Below, in pieces: positions 1 to 8,673 of a DNA stretch of 64,000 nucleotides. The DNA is taken from NCBI GenBank assembly GCA_024239075.1, contig JANBVI010000066.1, positions 1 through 64,000 on the forward strand. The letters are read 5' to 3'. The notes beneath the pieces are model-generated. The model ran no database searches. It worked only from the letters and a program-made list of their open reading frames with translations, and was not told the origin of the DNA. The first letter of the stretch is position 1. Every line of letters starts with the position of its first letter. The stretch comes from Fischerella sp. CENA71. GTDB taxonomy: Bacteria > Cyanobacteriota > Cyanobacteriia > Cyanobacteriales > Nostocaceae. A program made the position numbers and the translations under genes.

Positions 1-280
1 CCGATTCTTAACTCTTCAAGTAGAGTCAAGAATTCATGAAAAATGCTTATACTGCAATTACTAAGCAAGAATTAATTATATCAGTCCCTAGTCTTAGACC
101 TGCTGGGGACTTTTTCTAATTTATGATACATTGACTATCAGACATACATCAAAACAAATGGTAGTAATTTAAGTATTACTTGCGGCTAATTAATAATTAG
201 TACTGTTGGTAGATTGGTTATCAATATTGAGACTGTTAATCTGTATTTGTTAGTAAAAAACGTTTACCAAATTCAGAACA

Positions 281-550
281 ATGAACATTCTTGCTTGGAT
301 TGTTTTAGGTTTAATCGCTGGTGCTATTGCCAAAGCTATCTACCCTGGTCATCAAGGCGGCGGTATTTTGGGAACAATTCTTTTAGGAATCATTGGTGCA
401 TTTGTTGGTGGTAGTCTAGGCGTATTCTTCGCTACGGGACGCTTTGCCTTAGCAGCCTCAACTCTGAGCATTCCCGGTATTGTAGTAGCGGTTCTCGGTG
501 CAATTATTGCTGTTTTTGTGTGGAATGCATTAAGTCGTCGTACTGTGTAA
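281..550 (+). CDS. GlsB/YeaQ/YmgE-family stress membrane protein
   Basis: An 89-residue very hydrophobic protein with about three membrane segments. It starts MNILAWIVLGLIAGAIAK and carries a glycine-rich stretch (GGGILGTILLGIIGAFVGG), the hallmark of the GlsB/YeaQ/YmgE 'transglycosylase-associated' family of small inner-membrane proteins linked to general stress. No enzymatic activity is established for the family. The gene stands alone and is followed by a hairpin plus T-run at 632-673. The family call is based on this glycine and hydrophobic pattern; the physiological role here is unknown. Confidence 0.85.
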   Translation: MNILAWIVLGLIAGAIAKAIYPGHQGGGILGTILLGIIGAFVGGSLGVFFATGRFALAASTLSIPGIVVAVLGAIIAVFVWNALSRRTV

Positions 551-631
551 GCAATTAAATTTCATTTCATTTATAGTAAAAGTCGCTTAAGCCATTTCAC
601 TATATTTTCTCCCTGAATTTAAATAAAACAG

Positions 632-673
632 TAGCGCCTGCCTGTATTGAGGTTGGCGCTATTATTATTTTTT
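632..673 (+). terminator. Intrinsic terminator after the GlsB-like gene
   Basis: TAGCGCC (632-638) pairs with GGCGCTA (655-661) and is followed by a T-rich tail (TTATTATTTTTT). It lies about 80 nt after the stop of the GlsB-like gene in the same orientation. Confidence 0.6.
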
Positions 674-814
674 AATCACACACTATTTCTGCAATTATAA
701 AATGCGATCGCTCGTAGTATATAGTTTATACAATCATCTTGGTTAATCTTCAGCCTTAACTCAATTGTGCTGTACTATAATCCAACCATTACCCTTACTA
801 CTATAATGTTTGCA

Positions 815-1066
815 ATGGAATTTAATATTATTGATATAGATTTATCCACACCTCCTACTATTTATAGAACCAACAACCCTGATCACTACGGCAAATTGGC
901 AATTGATTTTATGCCTGAAACTTCCCCCACAATCGCCAGCTTTGATAACTTGCAACAAGTAAAAGACTGGTTAGTTGATAAGTTTGGAGAAGAACAATAC
1001 CGACAATGGTTTCCATCAGGATTAGCTGAAAAATTACCTGGAGGTCAAGTCAATCACGTTAGCTAA
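815..1066 (+). CDS. Hypothetical acidic small protein
   Basis: About 83 residues from the ATG at 815 (an ATG at 806 and a GTG at 767 are in-frame alternatives). It is soluble and acidic, with a central DFMPETSP segment and a C-terminal part rich in aromatic and charged residues (VKDWLVDKFGEEQYRQWFPSG). No transmembrane segment or known motif is recognised. The reading frame is open and converges with the HD hydrolase gene downstream. I do not recognise the family. Confidence 0.5.
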   Translation: MEFNIIDIDLSTPPTIYRTNNPDHYGKLAIDFMPETSPTIASFDNLQQVKDWLVDKFGEEQYRQWFPSGLAEKLPGGQVNHVS

Positions 1067-1130
1067 TAACTTCATATCAAATAATCAACACAAAGTTACT
1101 AGCTGCGTCACTATCCTCTAATGTAGATAT

Positions 1131-1691
1131 TTACTCAATAAATGCCTTGTAATCTTCAATTTTTTTAGCCAAACGTGAAGCTAAAAACGAACTTGCATCC
1201 TTGAGCGCTTCATAAATCTCAATAGCTTCCTCTCGATATTGAGTAATTTTGTCTTGAGTCCAGTAGTGTGGTGGCGCTTGTAGATTACTAATTCTATCCG
1301 CTAACTTTACCATCCATATTTCTGGTGGTTGCTCTTTTATCCTTCGCAAACTATCTGCCATCTGAAGATGTTTTGCTAAACTTTCATCTTTTGTTAAGGC
1401 AAGTACACCATTAGCTACAGCTTCATCAAATTCAGTTTTGATTTGCTCAAAAGTTGTATTGGTATCTTCAATCGTGTCATGTAAAATTGCACATTGAAGT
1501 GCTAAATTACCATCATATTCTTGTTCTACATTTAAAGCAGCAATTACTTCCATGCTCACAAAGCTTAAATGCATAATGTAAGATATTTCTGTACCTGGCA
1601 CTTTCTGCCCTTGATGGGCGTGTGCGGCAAATTTGTAGGCTTTGATATAAGTATCTTGTGACCAGTTTTGTAAACTTTGATATATTTCCAT
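1131..1691 (-). CDS. HD-domain (p)ppGpp hydrolase-like protein (SAH/MESH1 type)
   Basis: A 186-residue stand-alone HD phosphohydrolase resembling the hydrolase half of RelA/SpoT. Visible metal-site motifs in order are HAHQG (about residue 24), the YIMHL helix (about 38), the HD pair in ILHDTIEDT (71-72) and KLADRISNL (129-137). There is no synthetase or TGS/ACT domain, so it fits small alarmone hydrolases, which would remove pyrophosphate from (p)ppGpp-like nucleotides in the cytoplasm. Specificity for ppGpp over another nucleotide cannot be read from the sequence. Start chosen at the first ATG. It is monocistronic between convergent and divergent neighbours. Confidence 0.75.
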   Translation of the reverse strand: MEIYQSLQNWSQDTYIKAYKFAAHAHQGQKVPGTEISYIMHLSFVSMEVIAALNVEQEYDGNLALQCAILHDTIEDTNTTFEQIKTEFDEAVANGVLALTKDESLAKHLQMADSLRRIKEQPPEIWMVKLADRISNLQAPPHYWTQDKITQYREEAIEIYEALKDASSFLASRLAKKIEDYKAFIE

Positions 1692-1817
1692 TTATGCTTG
1701 CAATAACAATAAATTTATAGTCAAGTAATTTGGTACACTATATATTGTAAATTAGCAGCAAAATAACAATTTTTAAGTATAGTAAATAATCTGAAACTTA
1801 GGATTTTTAACAAAATT

Positions 1818-2237
1818 ATGAAAACAAAACACAATTATTTCATTATCTTTGACACTTCAGAGGGAGCGTACTTGTGTTTGAATCCTGATAACAAAGGTTT
1901 ATTAACTTATTCAACCCCAAAACAAGCTTGTGATGCTTTTGAGTTGGGCTACAAAGAGCGTTATCAACAGCCTTCCTCTACTTGCTCTACTAGTGCAACA
2001 TTGCATTGGTTAAACCTACAACCATTTGTGGTAGCTTTAAGTGCCAGCCTAAGCCCAATGGAAGTGTTAAAGGCGCTCTCAAATTCAGATATCCCAGACC
2101 TAAAGGTGTATTCTCTGTCTAGCGCTGCTGTGCGTCATGTTAAGGGAGCTAAAGTTGATTTAGAAACCTGCCGCCATTATGAAGTATCAAAGGTAGAGTT
2201 GACTAACTCTAAATGGTGGCAAGAAGAACCTACTTAA
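1818..2237 (+). CDS. Hypothetical protein, 139 aa
   Basis: Open frame from the ATG at 1818. The product is soluble, with a serine/threonine-rich middle and a C-terminal half containing ALSNSDIPDLKVYSLSSAAVRHVKGAKV. No catalytic motif or membrane segment is seen. It is divergent from the HD-hydrolase gene and converges on the HNH gene. I do not recognise it. Confidence 0.55.
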   Translation: MKTKHNYFIIFDTSEGAYLCLNPDNKGLLTYSTPKQACDAFELGYKERYQQPSSTCSTSATLHWLNLQPFVVALSASLSPMEVLKALSNSDIPDLKVYSLSSAAVRHVKGAKVDLETCRHYEVSKVELTNSKWWQEEPT

Positions 2238-2302
2238 TTCATCATAGCTATCAATATTTTGCTTTAACCAATCTGTCTGCAACCCATAACGGTCTTATTG
2301 TT

Positions 2303-3466
2303 TCAAAACCTCGCTAGGTTACGAGATGAAGCCACAATGTCAATGAGGTCAACAACAGCAGCAGACAGTGCCTCAGAAAACGAAGTAGTGTTGAAAGCAA
2401 CAGTTGAAAACCTGACAGCCACATCTTCTAAAAGTGCCACTGAAAGTGATTCGGATGTGCTGTAGTGCCTGTATGCCAACTCAAAATAAGGCTGTGCTTG
2501 CTGCAATCTAGATTGTGAGGGTAGGCGATCGCGCTTTTTGTGTGAATTAAAGTCTGGGTCGGCAGGTACTAAATTCCAAAGTTCGTTAGTAGGATAAACC
2601 GATATAGGCAAGAGGTGGTCTAAATCATACCGAGTGCCAGAAGTAATTTGTTTTTCTGTCCAAGGACAAACAAATTCTTTGCCTTCCATTAGTAGCAGAT
2701 CAACATTATTGCGCTCCCAGCTTAAAGGTCTGCGGTTATCGGGTCTATCGGTTAATAGCTGGTAAATATAGCCTCGGTTTACTTGAAGTTGATTTTCCTG
2801 CTGTACTTTTTCTGTAAACAGACACCATTCGTGAATGCAGAGCGCTTCAATCCACAATGACATTTCCTGAAAGGTTTGCCACAATTCAGCTTTAATTACT
2901 AAACACTTATCTTGCGCTTGAGTGCTGGGAATTGCTACAACTTGACTGTTAAGCTCTGTAAATTTCATAGGTTTAGCAAACACAGTCCAATTGCCCGGGC
3001 CAGCATGTTGAACTGGCATTTCAATAGCCTTGCTAATAGCAGTGATGGTATTGCTGTAAGCTTTCTGCAAAGATTCGGGATAGGTTTGAAATTTTCGCGG
3101 AACTCTTAGCTCGTTGATGAGGAAAAAGCCATCGCTGGGGCTTGAGGTTCCACCCACAATTGATTCCCATTCACAGCGTAGTTTCTCTAACTGGGGGCGA
3201 AACAACATATCATTTCGCAATCGACCCTTTAGTGTTGCTCGTTGTCCTTGCAAGATGGGTTCGCTGGGTTTGACAAACGGCCAATAGTAAGCCACCCAAA
3301 ACTGTGCTAGTACTCGCAATGGCACTGCTACATCACATTGAAGATTTCGCAGATCGGGGAAGCTGAGAACAACATCATTAATCGCACGTAACAAGGCGAT
3401 TTTATAGCTCGTCACCTTGTTATCGTGTTTGAGAATTGTACTGATAATGACGCTTCCCGATGACAT
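2303..3466 (-). CDS. HNH-type endonuclease domain protein
   Basis: A 387-residue protein with a C-terminal HNH-like module: YDLDHLLPIS (DH at 283-284), an asparagine in NELWNLVP (about 298) and SHKKRDRLP (HK at 309-310). This matches the beta-beta-alpha-metal fold in which the first His is the general base, and suggests a DNA-cutting activity. The N-terminal about 260 residues are of unknown type and may provide target recognition. It is the second gene of a reverse-strand pair, 17 nt after the 81-aa gene, so probably co-transcribed. A restriction or defence role is an inference from domain type and accessory context. Confidence 0.65.
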   Translation of the reverse strand: MSSGSVIISTILKHDNKVTSYKIALLRAINDVVLSFPDLRNLQCDVAVPLRVLAQFWVAYYWPFVKPSEPILQGQRATLKGRLRNDMLFRPQLEKLRCEWESIVGGTSSPSDGFFLINELRVPRKFQTYPESLQKAYSNTITAISKAIEMPVQHAGPGNWTVFAKPMKFTELNSQVVAIPSTQAQDKCLVIKAELWQTFQEMSLWIEALCIHEWCLFTEKVQQENQLQVNRGYIYQLLTDRPDNRRPLSWERNNVDLLLMEGKEFVCPWTEKQITSGTRYDLDHLLPISVYPTNELWNLVPADPDFNSHKKRDRLPSQSRLQQAQPYFELAYRHYSTSESLSVALLEDVAVRFSTVAFNTTSFSEALSAAVVDLIDIVASSRNLARF

Positions 3467-3483
3467 CGCAGAGGTTAAAAACG

Positions 3484-3729
3484 CTACTCTATAATATCCC
3501 CCCCGTTTTCATCCCGCTTCACCTCCACCACCTTCACATTAAATCTTTCCCACTCCTGCACAGTAAACCCTGCTTCGGTTTCGTCGGGATATCTGGTTGC
3601 CATTATTTGCCATGCAGCTTCTTCTGTCTCAGCCTTAATATAGTGTCCCTGTCTGGCTTCGATGTTATCTCGACCAAGACAGTCGTGCAGGTATAATGCG
3701 TTACGTGTACATCTGTATTCTTTTTGCAT
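3484..3729 (-). CDS. Hypothetical 81-aa protein upstream of HNH gene
   Basis: Small soluble protein beginning MQKEYRCTRNALYLHDC and containing YIKAETEEAAWQIMATRYPDE. The gene sits immediately 5' of the HNH nuclease gene on the same strand, consistent with a two-gene operon. The spacing suggests a functional partner, but no domain is recognised. Confidence 0.55.
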   Translation of the reverse strand: MQKEYRCTRNALYLHDCLGRDNIEARQGHYIKAETEEAAWQIMATRYPDETEAGFTVQEWERFNVKVVEVKRDENGGDIIE

Positions 3730-3743
3730 AATGTTATTGATAA

Positions 3744-4400
3744 TTAAATAGCCGACTTTTTCTCCTCTAAATCGGTTGGTCTTGGTACAAACAACTGTGG
3801 AAACACAAGTCCAGAGCGGTGTTTGTAGTCAGTAAACTCAGGGTAGCGAGATAGAGACTTATCTTTTTTGAGCATATTTGGAATAAATATCGTGATGATA
3901 AAACCTCCAAGAATCAAGAATGGAAGCCAGTGTTGAGTCAGCATGGCAAAGGCACTATAAATAAATATCTCCCCTAGATAATTGGTATTGCGACAACGAG
4001 CAAAGAAACCTTCTGTAATTAGTCCTGGTTGATACTTGAGGGTAAAGTACTTTTGGGCATCGCTGGTAAAGTGCAAAAATACACCCAAGATGTTCAAACA
4101 GATAGCTGCTGCTACTAATGGAAGTGATGGTATAGTGCCACTGCTAATTAAAATAAACGGCGCTATCCAGTACAAGCACACCAACCCAAAGACAACAAAT
4201 CCCTGAATAATAGAAATTTCTTGTTCCCATTGTTTATCCGGGTAAATACGGTCTTTTAGTAACCATAAAAAACCATAAGTACCATGCAAGGCTAGATAAA
4301 TCCAACAACCAAGGGTGAAATTTTGGTATAAAATCATCAGTCCTAAAATTACCCAAAAGGTAAGTCCTTTGCTCAGATTGATAGCATGTTTGGCTTTCAT
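3744..4400 (-). CDS. Integral-membrane methyltransferase-like protein (ICMT/DUF1295 type)
   Basis: A 218-residue protein with about five membrane segments. The C-terminal block GLITEGFFARCRNTNYLGE followed by hydrophobic helices and SRYPEFTDYKHRSG resembles the isoprenylcysteine carboxyl methyltransferase / phospholipid methyltransferase / steroid 5-alpha-reductase-like superfamily, where the (R/G)xPNYxGE-type loop and a final Y-x-x-Y/R segment bind SAM or NADPH. Substrate and reaction type cannot be distinguished here. It lies 14 nt upstream of the 81-aa gene on the same strand, so could head the HNH operon. Confidence 0.6.
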   Translation of the reverse strand: MKAKHAINLSKGLTFWVILGLMILYQNFTLGCWIYLALHGTYGFLWLLKDRIYPDKQWEQEISIIQGFVVFGLVCLYWIAPFILISSGTIPSLPLVAAAICLNILGVFLHFTSDAQKYFTLKYQPGLITEGFFARCRNTNYLGEIFIYSAFAMLTQHWLPFLILGGFIITIFIPNMLKKDKSLSRYPEFTDYKHRSGLVFPQLFVPRPTDLEEKKSAI

Positions 4401-4454
4401 AGCGGCAATTTCCTATCCCATGTACCTTTAGAACTTTAACAGTTGTCTGTTGTA

Positions 4455-5420
4455 ATGATTAAAGACCTGGCTTACTATGTTAAAAAGTTTTCTCCTAAAT
4501 CAGCATCTAACAAAATTGGCTTAAACGTTAGCTCTGGCGCTCCCAATAAACCCCTACTGCTGCTATCTGTCATTGAAATGATAGCAACTGAGCAGATAAC
4601 GCTAAACCAAATTCCCTTCAACGCCGAACTCATCGCCACATTTCTCAAGCTGTGGAGCCATTTGGAGCCAATACGCAAACCAGATATCGGATTGCCGTTC
4701 TATCATTTGACTAGCGACGGATTTTGGCATTATCAAATGAAGGTGGGGTTTGAATCACTAATTGCTGCCAAAGTCAAAATCAGAACCCCCAGCACCATTA
4801 GAGAAACCGTTGAGTATGCTTACTTAGATAATGAACTTTGGTCACTACTGCAAAACCAGAGCGATCGCACTGTCCTAACCCACACACTCATTAATTCGTG
4901 GTTTAGTGATCGCACTTCTGACATTGAGCCACTACTAAAAGTCAACGCCTTTGCTGAGTTACAACAACAACTGCAACGCACTGGTGGCAAAGTTTACAAA
5001 CCAGAAGAATTAGAAGATGAGCAAGTTGTAATTGTGCGGGATGGTGCATTTCGTAAGCTGGTTGTCGCCACCTACAATTACCGTTGTGCTTTTTGTGGTC
5101 TGCAAATCCTTGATACCAAGGGTCAAAATATCGTCGATGGTTCCCACATCAAACCTTTCTCCCAGTTCTACGACGACCGCATCAATAACGGGCTTTCTCT
5201 GTGTAAAAATCATCACTGGGCATTTGACCGCTTTTGGTTCACCCTTAACGATGACTACACCATCATCGTTGCTGACAACCTACGGGAGGACTCACCCAAT
5301 ACCAAACCGATGCGGGAATTTAGGGGCGATCGCATCATCTTACCCAGCCAGCAGCAGTATTATCCAAGGCTTGATGCTTTAGCATGGCATAGAGAGGAAT
5401 TTTTGAAGCGTGCTGCGTAG
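4455..5420 (+). CDS. HNH endonuclease (restriction-endonuclease-like)
   Basis: Start placed at the ATG at 4455 (a TTG at 4443 is the in-frame alternative), giving about 321 residues. The C-terminal module has RCAFCG, a downstream VDGSHIKPFS and NNGLSLCKNHHWAFD, a classic HNH nuclease with a structural CxxC zinc pair, as in stand-alone putative restriction enzymes of the 'HNH_2' type. The N-terminal about 180 residues are likely a specificity domain. No adjacent methyltransferase of the DNA type is visible, so if it is a restriction enzyme it would be of a modification-dependent or solitary kind (inference). Confidence 0.75.
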   Translation: MIKDLAYYVKKFSPKSASNKIGLNVSSGAPNKPLLLLSVIEMIATEQITLNQIPFNAELIATFLKLWSHLEPIRKPDIGLPFYHLTSDGFWHYQMKVGFESLIAAKVKIRTPSTIRETVEYAYLDNELWSLLQNQSDRTVLTHTLINSWFSDRTSDIEPLLKVNAFAELQQQLQRTGGKVYKPEELEDEQVVIVRDGAFRKLVVATYNYRCAFCGLQILDTKGQNIVDGSHIKPFSQFYDDRINNGLSLCKNHHWAFDRFWFTLNDDYTIIVADNLREDSPNTKPMREFRGDRIILPSQQQYYPRLDALAWHREEFLKRAA

Positions 5421-5535
5421 GGTGTAGGTTTAATGAGCAGCTGCGCCCAGGCGATCGCACTTTGATAAACTGCAACAATGTCGCTTTGATCGATAATATA
5501 CAGGGAATCTAACTCTTAATTGTAGAACGCAGTTG

Positions 5536-6402
5536 ATGACCAAAAAGCCTAAAGGTTGGTACAAGCAAATTGTTATTCGCCCCGTCGTGCATGTGGACGG
5601 TTACGAAAGCTATGAGAAAATGTGCGGTCATGTTGCTGATATTTACTACTCTGCGGAAGAACAAGAACTACAACGTAGATTAATAACTGACCCTGGAGAG
5701 TCAAGGTATATTACTCTCTACACACTTTTTAAAGTCGCTCAAGCTAAATGTCCTGCTTATTGGGTGAACAAAGATTTACTTGAAGCACTCATGCAATCGG
5801 TGTTAACTGTCGAAGTTGACAGTCTAAATTGGGCAATGAAAACGGGGTTTTTTATGTTGCCCAAAGGTGTAATTCTTTCTCCAGAAAACAAGAGCGTCGA
5901 TGCTATTTTTTGGTATTACGATAGTGAAGCCGATATTCTTTATTGGACAGCAACCGATGGAAGCAGTTTCTTTTGTCGCAGATTTAAACTTAACGCACAA
6001 AAACTTACTTATACCGATTCTGAAGATATTGATCCTAAAGTAGTCAAGGGATTTAATGAATATCTACACTCAATTTTCCTACGCTTAATTTTGATAATGG
6101 AATGCCGTTCTGAATTTGTAGATGCTGAAGAACAAAGGCAGAAAGTGACTATTAATAAAGGTTTTGGCAAAGCGCAAGCACAAGATTTTTATCAACCACT
6201 TTGGCTTGGACAAGGATATCGACTCAAGCGCGAAGGGATGCAAAGCAGTGAAGGCAGTAGTGGTAAACAAGGTGGAACTAAAAGCCTCCATTGGCGTAGA
6301 GGCTTTTTACGCAATCAACCTTATGGAGAAGGTAGACAGCAAAGAAAACTAGTGTGGATAGAACCAGTTTTAGTAATGGGCGGAGATGGAAATGGAATTT
6401 GA
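5536..6402 (+). CDS. Hypothetical plasmid/phage-type protein, 288 aa
   Basis: Start at the ATG 5536, with a TTG immediately before it. The protein is soluble and has a distinctive basic C-terminal block, KSLHWRRGFLRNQPYGEG followed by RKLVWIEPVLV. HWRRG plus WIEP endings recur in proteins from phages and mobile elements, but I cannot name the family. Its stop codon overlaps the start of the next gene (TGATG at 6400-6404), so translation is likely coupled. It heads a run of same-strand small accessory genes. Confidence 0.55.
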   Translation: MTKKPKGWYKQIVIRPVVHVDGYESYEKMCGHVADIYYSAEEQELQRRLITDPGESRYITLYTLFKVAQAKCPAYWVNKDLLEALMQSVLTVEVDSLNWAMKTGFFMLPKGVILSPENKSVDAIFWYYDSEADILYWTATDGSSFFCRRFKLNAQKLTYTDSEDIDPKVVKGFNEYLHSIFLRLILIMECRSEFVDAEEQRQKVTINKGFGKAQAQDFYQPLWLGQGYRLKREGMQSSEGSSGKQGGTKSLHWRRGFLRNQPYGEGRQQRKLVWIEPVLVMGGDGNGI

Positions 6403-6581
6403 TGAAGACCCAAACAACCCTTGAGTATTTAGTTAAGCAATTGGTAATAAAGTTTGCCGAAATTAATGGTTATGAAATTAAACCATATATGGATATTCTA
6501 AAAATAGAAGACCCAAGGATTAAGGTTTGGCTAGAAATGGCAGTGAATATTTCTCCATCGATTGAGTTTATTTTTGAATAA
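6402..6581 (+). CDS. Hypothetical 59-aa protein
   Basis: ATG at 6402 overlaps the upstream stop (TGATG), which decides this start. The predicted protein MKTQTTLEYLVKQLVIKFAE... is short, mixed alpha/beta and without known motif. The overlap supports it being real. Confidence 0.45.
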   Translation: MKTQTTLEYLVKQLVIKFAEINGYEIKPYMDILKIEDPRIKVWLEMAVNISPSIEFIFE

Positions 6582-6606
6582 TAAATGTTGAAGATTAAAA
6601 TTTAAA

Positions 6607-7047
6607 ATGAACACACTACAACTAAAATTAGGGGATAAAGTAGGGGTATTTTTCTACGATGATTGGCGTGGTAGTAAAGCCATAATTGATGAAGTTATAC
6701 ATATTTCATCTAGTGGTACAATTACTCTAAAAAATGGTACTCGCTACAACCGAAATGGAAGAGAAGTAGGTGCTTTGGGTGAGGCAACTTATCTGTGTAC
6801 ACCAGAGAAAGCGCAGGCGATTATTGATAAAGCTTCCGCACCACCACAAGATAAAGAAGTTATAGATACAGTAGACCCATTAGAAAAAAGACGCGCTAAA
6901 GCAACTCAACTAGCTGTCAAGTCAGCAATTCAAGCTCTAAATCAGTACGGATGGTATGCTAATGTTGATGGTCACATGGATGTTATGGAGTCAGAGATTA
7001 AGCAAATAATTGAGAAATATGTAAGTGAACACGAACCTATTAGCTAA
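6607..7047 (+). CDS. Hypothetical protein with a beta-rich N-terminal half, 146 aa
   Basis: Begins MNTLQLKLGDKVGVFFYDDWRG and continues with alternating beta-like segments (IIDEVIHISSSGTITLKNGTRYN) resembling a small SH3/KOW-like barrel. A helical, charged C-terminal half follows (KRRAKATQLAVKSAIQALNQYGW). Same strand and close spacing as its neighbours. Family not recognised. Confidence 0.5.
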   Translation: MNTLQLKLGDKVGVFFYDDWRGSKAIIDEVIHISSSGTITLKNGTRYNRNGREVGALGEATYLCTPEKAQAIIDKASAPPQDKEVIDTVDPLEKRRAKATQLAVKSAIQALNQYGWYANVDGHMDVMESEIKQIIEKYVSEHEPIS

Positions 7048-7082
7048 AAGTTTAGTTATTTAATTAATTGAGGATAAATTTT

Positions 7083-7322
7083 ATGTTGGAACCAAATGAA
7101 GAGGGAAAAGTTAGGCTATATTTCACTGAAGATAAAATTTGTATTGGTTCGTATCGTGAAGTAGAAAAGTATGAACGAGAAACCAAAAACAGCTATTGGG
7201 CATCTGAATTTTTTGAATTACCACCAGACTACAACCCAATTTGTAAAACAGCAGATGAAATTAGGTTAATTGTGAGAGAAGTACTTTTATCAAATTTGTT
7301 GAAAAAAAGCTTGGGTTTGTGA
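7083..7322 (+). CDS. Hypothetical 79-aa protein
   Basis: Start chosen at ATG 7083 because GAGG sits just upstream; a TTG at 7068 is in frame. The protein is acidic, with LYFTEDKICIGSYREVEKY and a C-terminal helix. Its TGA overlaps the ATG of the following HTH gene (TGATG at 7320-7324), suggesting translational coupling. Confidence 0.5.
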   Translation: MLEPNEEGKVRLYFTEDKICIGSYREVEKYERETKNSYWASEFFELPPDYNPICKTADEIRLIVREVLLSNLLKKSLGL

Positions 7323-7720
7323 TGGAATCTTTAGAGACACTTCAAGTTATTCATCTAGCAGTTGAAACTTTGGGAAAAATAGAGAATTTATCAATCAATG
7401 ATAATATTAAATAACAACTTACCAATAAAGTTTTAGAAGCAATTGGTATTGAGCAACAAAAAGTTAAAAAATTCACCAGAGGCAGTCAGCAAAAAATCAT
7501 AGAAGCTCTACGTGAATTAGGTGGTCAAGCAGTTCGTAGTCAGATTGTTGAAGCAACTGGTCTAGACCCGAAGGCTGTTAGTTCTTTATTAAACAAATTA
7601 GTTAAACTTAAGAAAGTAGAGAAAATTCCTATTCAGAAATTTGAAGATGTTAGTAAAAAAAATGGTAGAGGTTTAGACCCTGATTACATGTATTTTCTTT
7701 TCAATAAAAATGATGATTAA
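7322..7720 (+). pseudogene. Winged-HTH protein gene with internal stop codon
   Basis: A frame of 132 codons opens with ATG overlapping the upstream stop and continues to TAA at 7718-7720, but codon 31 is TAA (7412-7414). On both sides the frame is protein-like. The part after the stop (QQKIIEALRELGGQAVRSQIV then ATGLDPKAVSSLLNKLVKL) reads as a winged helix-turn-helix of the replication/regulatory type. There is no obvious restart ATG with a ribosome site immediately after the stop. Most likely a recent nonsense mutation; a truncated 30-aa peptide or a re-initiated C-terminal HTH fragment are alternatives. Confidence 0.6.
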
Positions 7721-7786
7721 ATGCTGTTTGTTGATTAATACCCAAATATGTATTACAGGCGTTGTACGATAAAAAGAAGACAGCCA

Positions 7787-8023
7787 ATGACAGTTAAAGA
7801 ACTTATCGAAGCACTACAGCAATGCCATCCTGATGCTCAAGTTTTCTTTTCAGTTGATTTTGAATCTTCAGAAGGCGGCCCTATAGCTGTTGAGCATGAA
7901 GTGATGTGGCGAAGAGAAAAAGGCGACACAGAACATCCTGGTAAAGTTTACCTTCATAATAATAAAAGTCATTTTTTTAATCCAGATGGAACTCCCACCG
8001 ACGATAACTTTATGTTGACCTAG
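7787..8023 (+). CDS. Hypothetical 78-aa protein (MTVKELIEAL type)
   Basis: Start at ATG 7787 rather than the upstream ATG 7748. The N-terminus MTVKELIEALQQCHPDAQVF matches a recurrent phage/plasmid small-protein pattern in which a helix is followed by a beta strand. Acidic, soluble, no catalytic motif. Function unknown. Confidence 0.55.
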   Translation: MTVKELIEALQQCHPDAQVFFSVDFESSEGGPIAVEHEVMWRREKGDTEHPGKVYLHNNKSHFFNPDGTPTDDNFMLT

Positions 8024-8038
8024 TTTCACAACACTAAT

Positions 8039-8554
8039 ATGAATAACAACTTAGACCGTCTACTTGAGAAAATCAAAGAACAAGCTGAATTAATTGATAA
8101 ACTTAACCAACGTTCTGATTTTCGCTTTAGGAGTAATCAAGCGTTAATTTTAGAATATGGGCAAGCTTTTACTAAAACAATAAAGCCACCATTTAAAGGC
8201 AAGATTAAATCCTGCTTTGAAAACTGCTTTCAAGCATTATTGAAATACCCAAATTTTCATTATTGCGAAGGTTTTGCTATTGATGATGAATTACCACTTG
8301 CAGTATCTCATGCTTGGCTTATTAATGAAACAGGGGAAGTAATAGACCCAACTTGGATAGGTGAGCAATATAAAAATAGTACTTATTTTGGCGTGGCATT
8401 TGACCAAGAATTTGTGTTTGAATTTGCCAGAAAAATTAAGCACTATGGAATCCTAGATAGCGACTACAGGAATGATCATCAACTACTACGTGAAGGATTT
8501 CCACCATCAGCACTGCATCCTACATTTCATTCTTCTACGAGCGTGACTGAGTGA
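8039..8554 (+). CDS. Hypothetical protein, 171 aa
   Basis: A soluble protein with an N-terminal helix (NLDRLLEKIKEQAELIDKLN). A central block has a conserved-looking Cys-His arrangement: FENCFQALLKYPNFHYCEGFA, then SHAWLINETGEVIDPTW. Cys/His/Asp in this order with 'GEVIDPTW' recalls papain-like or transglutaminase-fold proteins, but this is a weak resemblance. End of a run of same-strand accessory genes. Confidence 0.5.
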   Translation: MNNNLDRLLEKIKEQAELIDKLNQRSDFRFRSNQALILEYGQAFTKTIKPPFKGKIKSCFENCFQALLKYPNFHYCEGFAIDDELPLAVSHAWLINETGEVIDPTWIGEQYKNSTYFGVAFDQEFVFEFARKIKHYGILDSDYRNDHQLLREGFPPSALHPTFHSSTSVTE

Positions 8555-8673
8555 AATATTTTTGGGCGCGATCGCACTTGGGCGTGTTGATGTGAGATTT
8601 GAGGTGTGACAATTCGGGAAACTATTGTTCTGTTCTTGTATAAGAAGATTAAGTCCATATTCTGCTTCAATTT

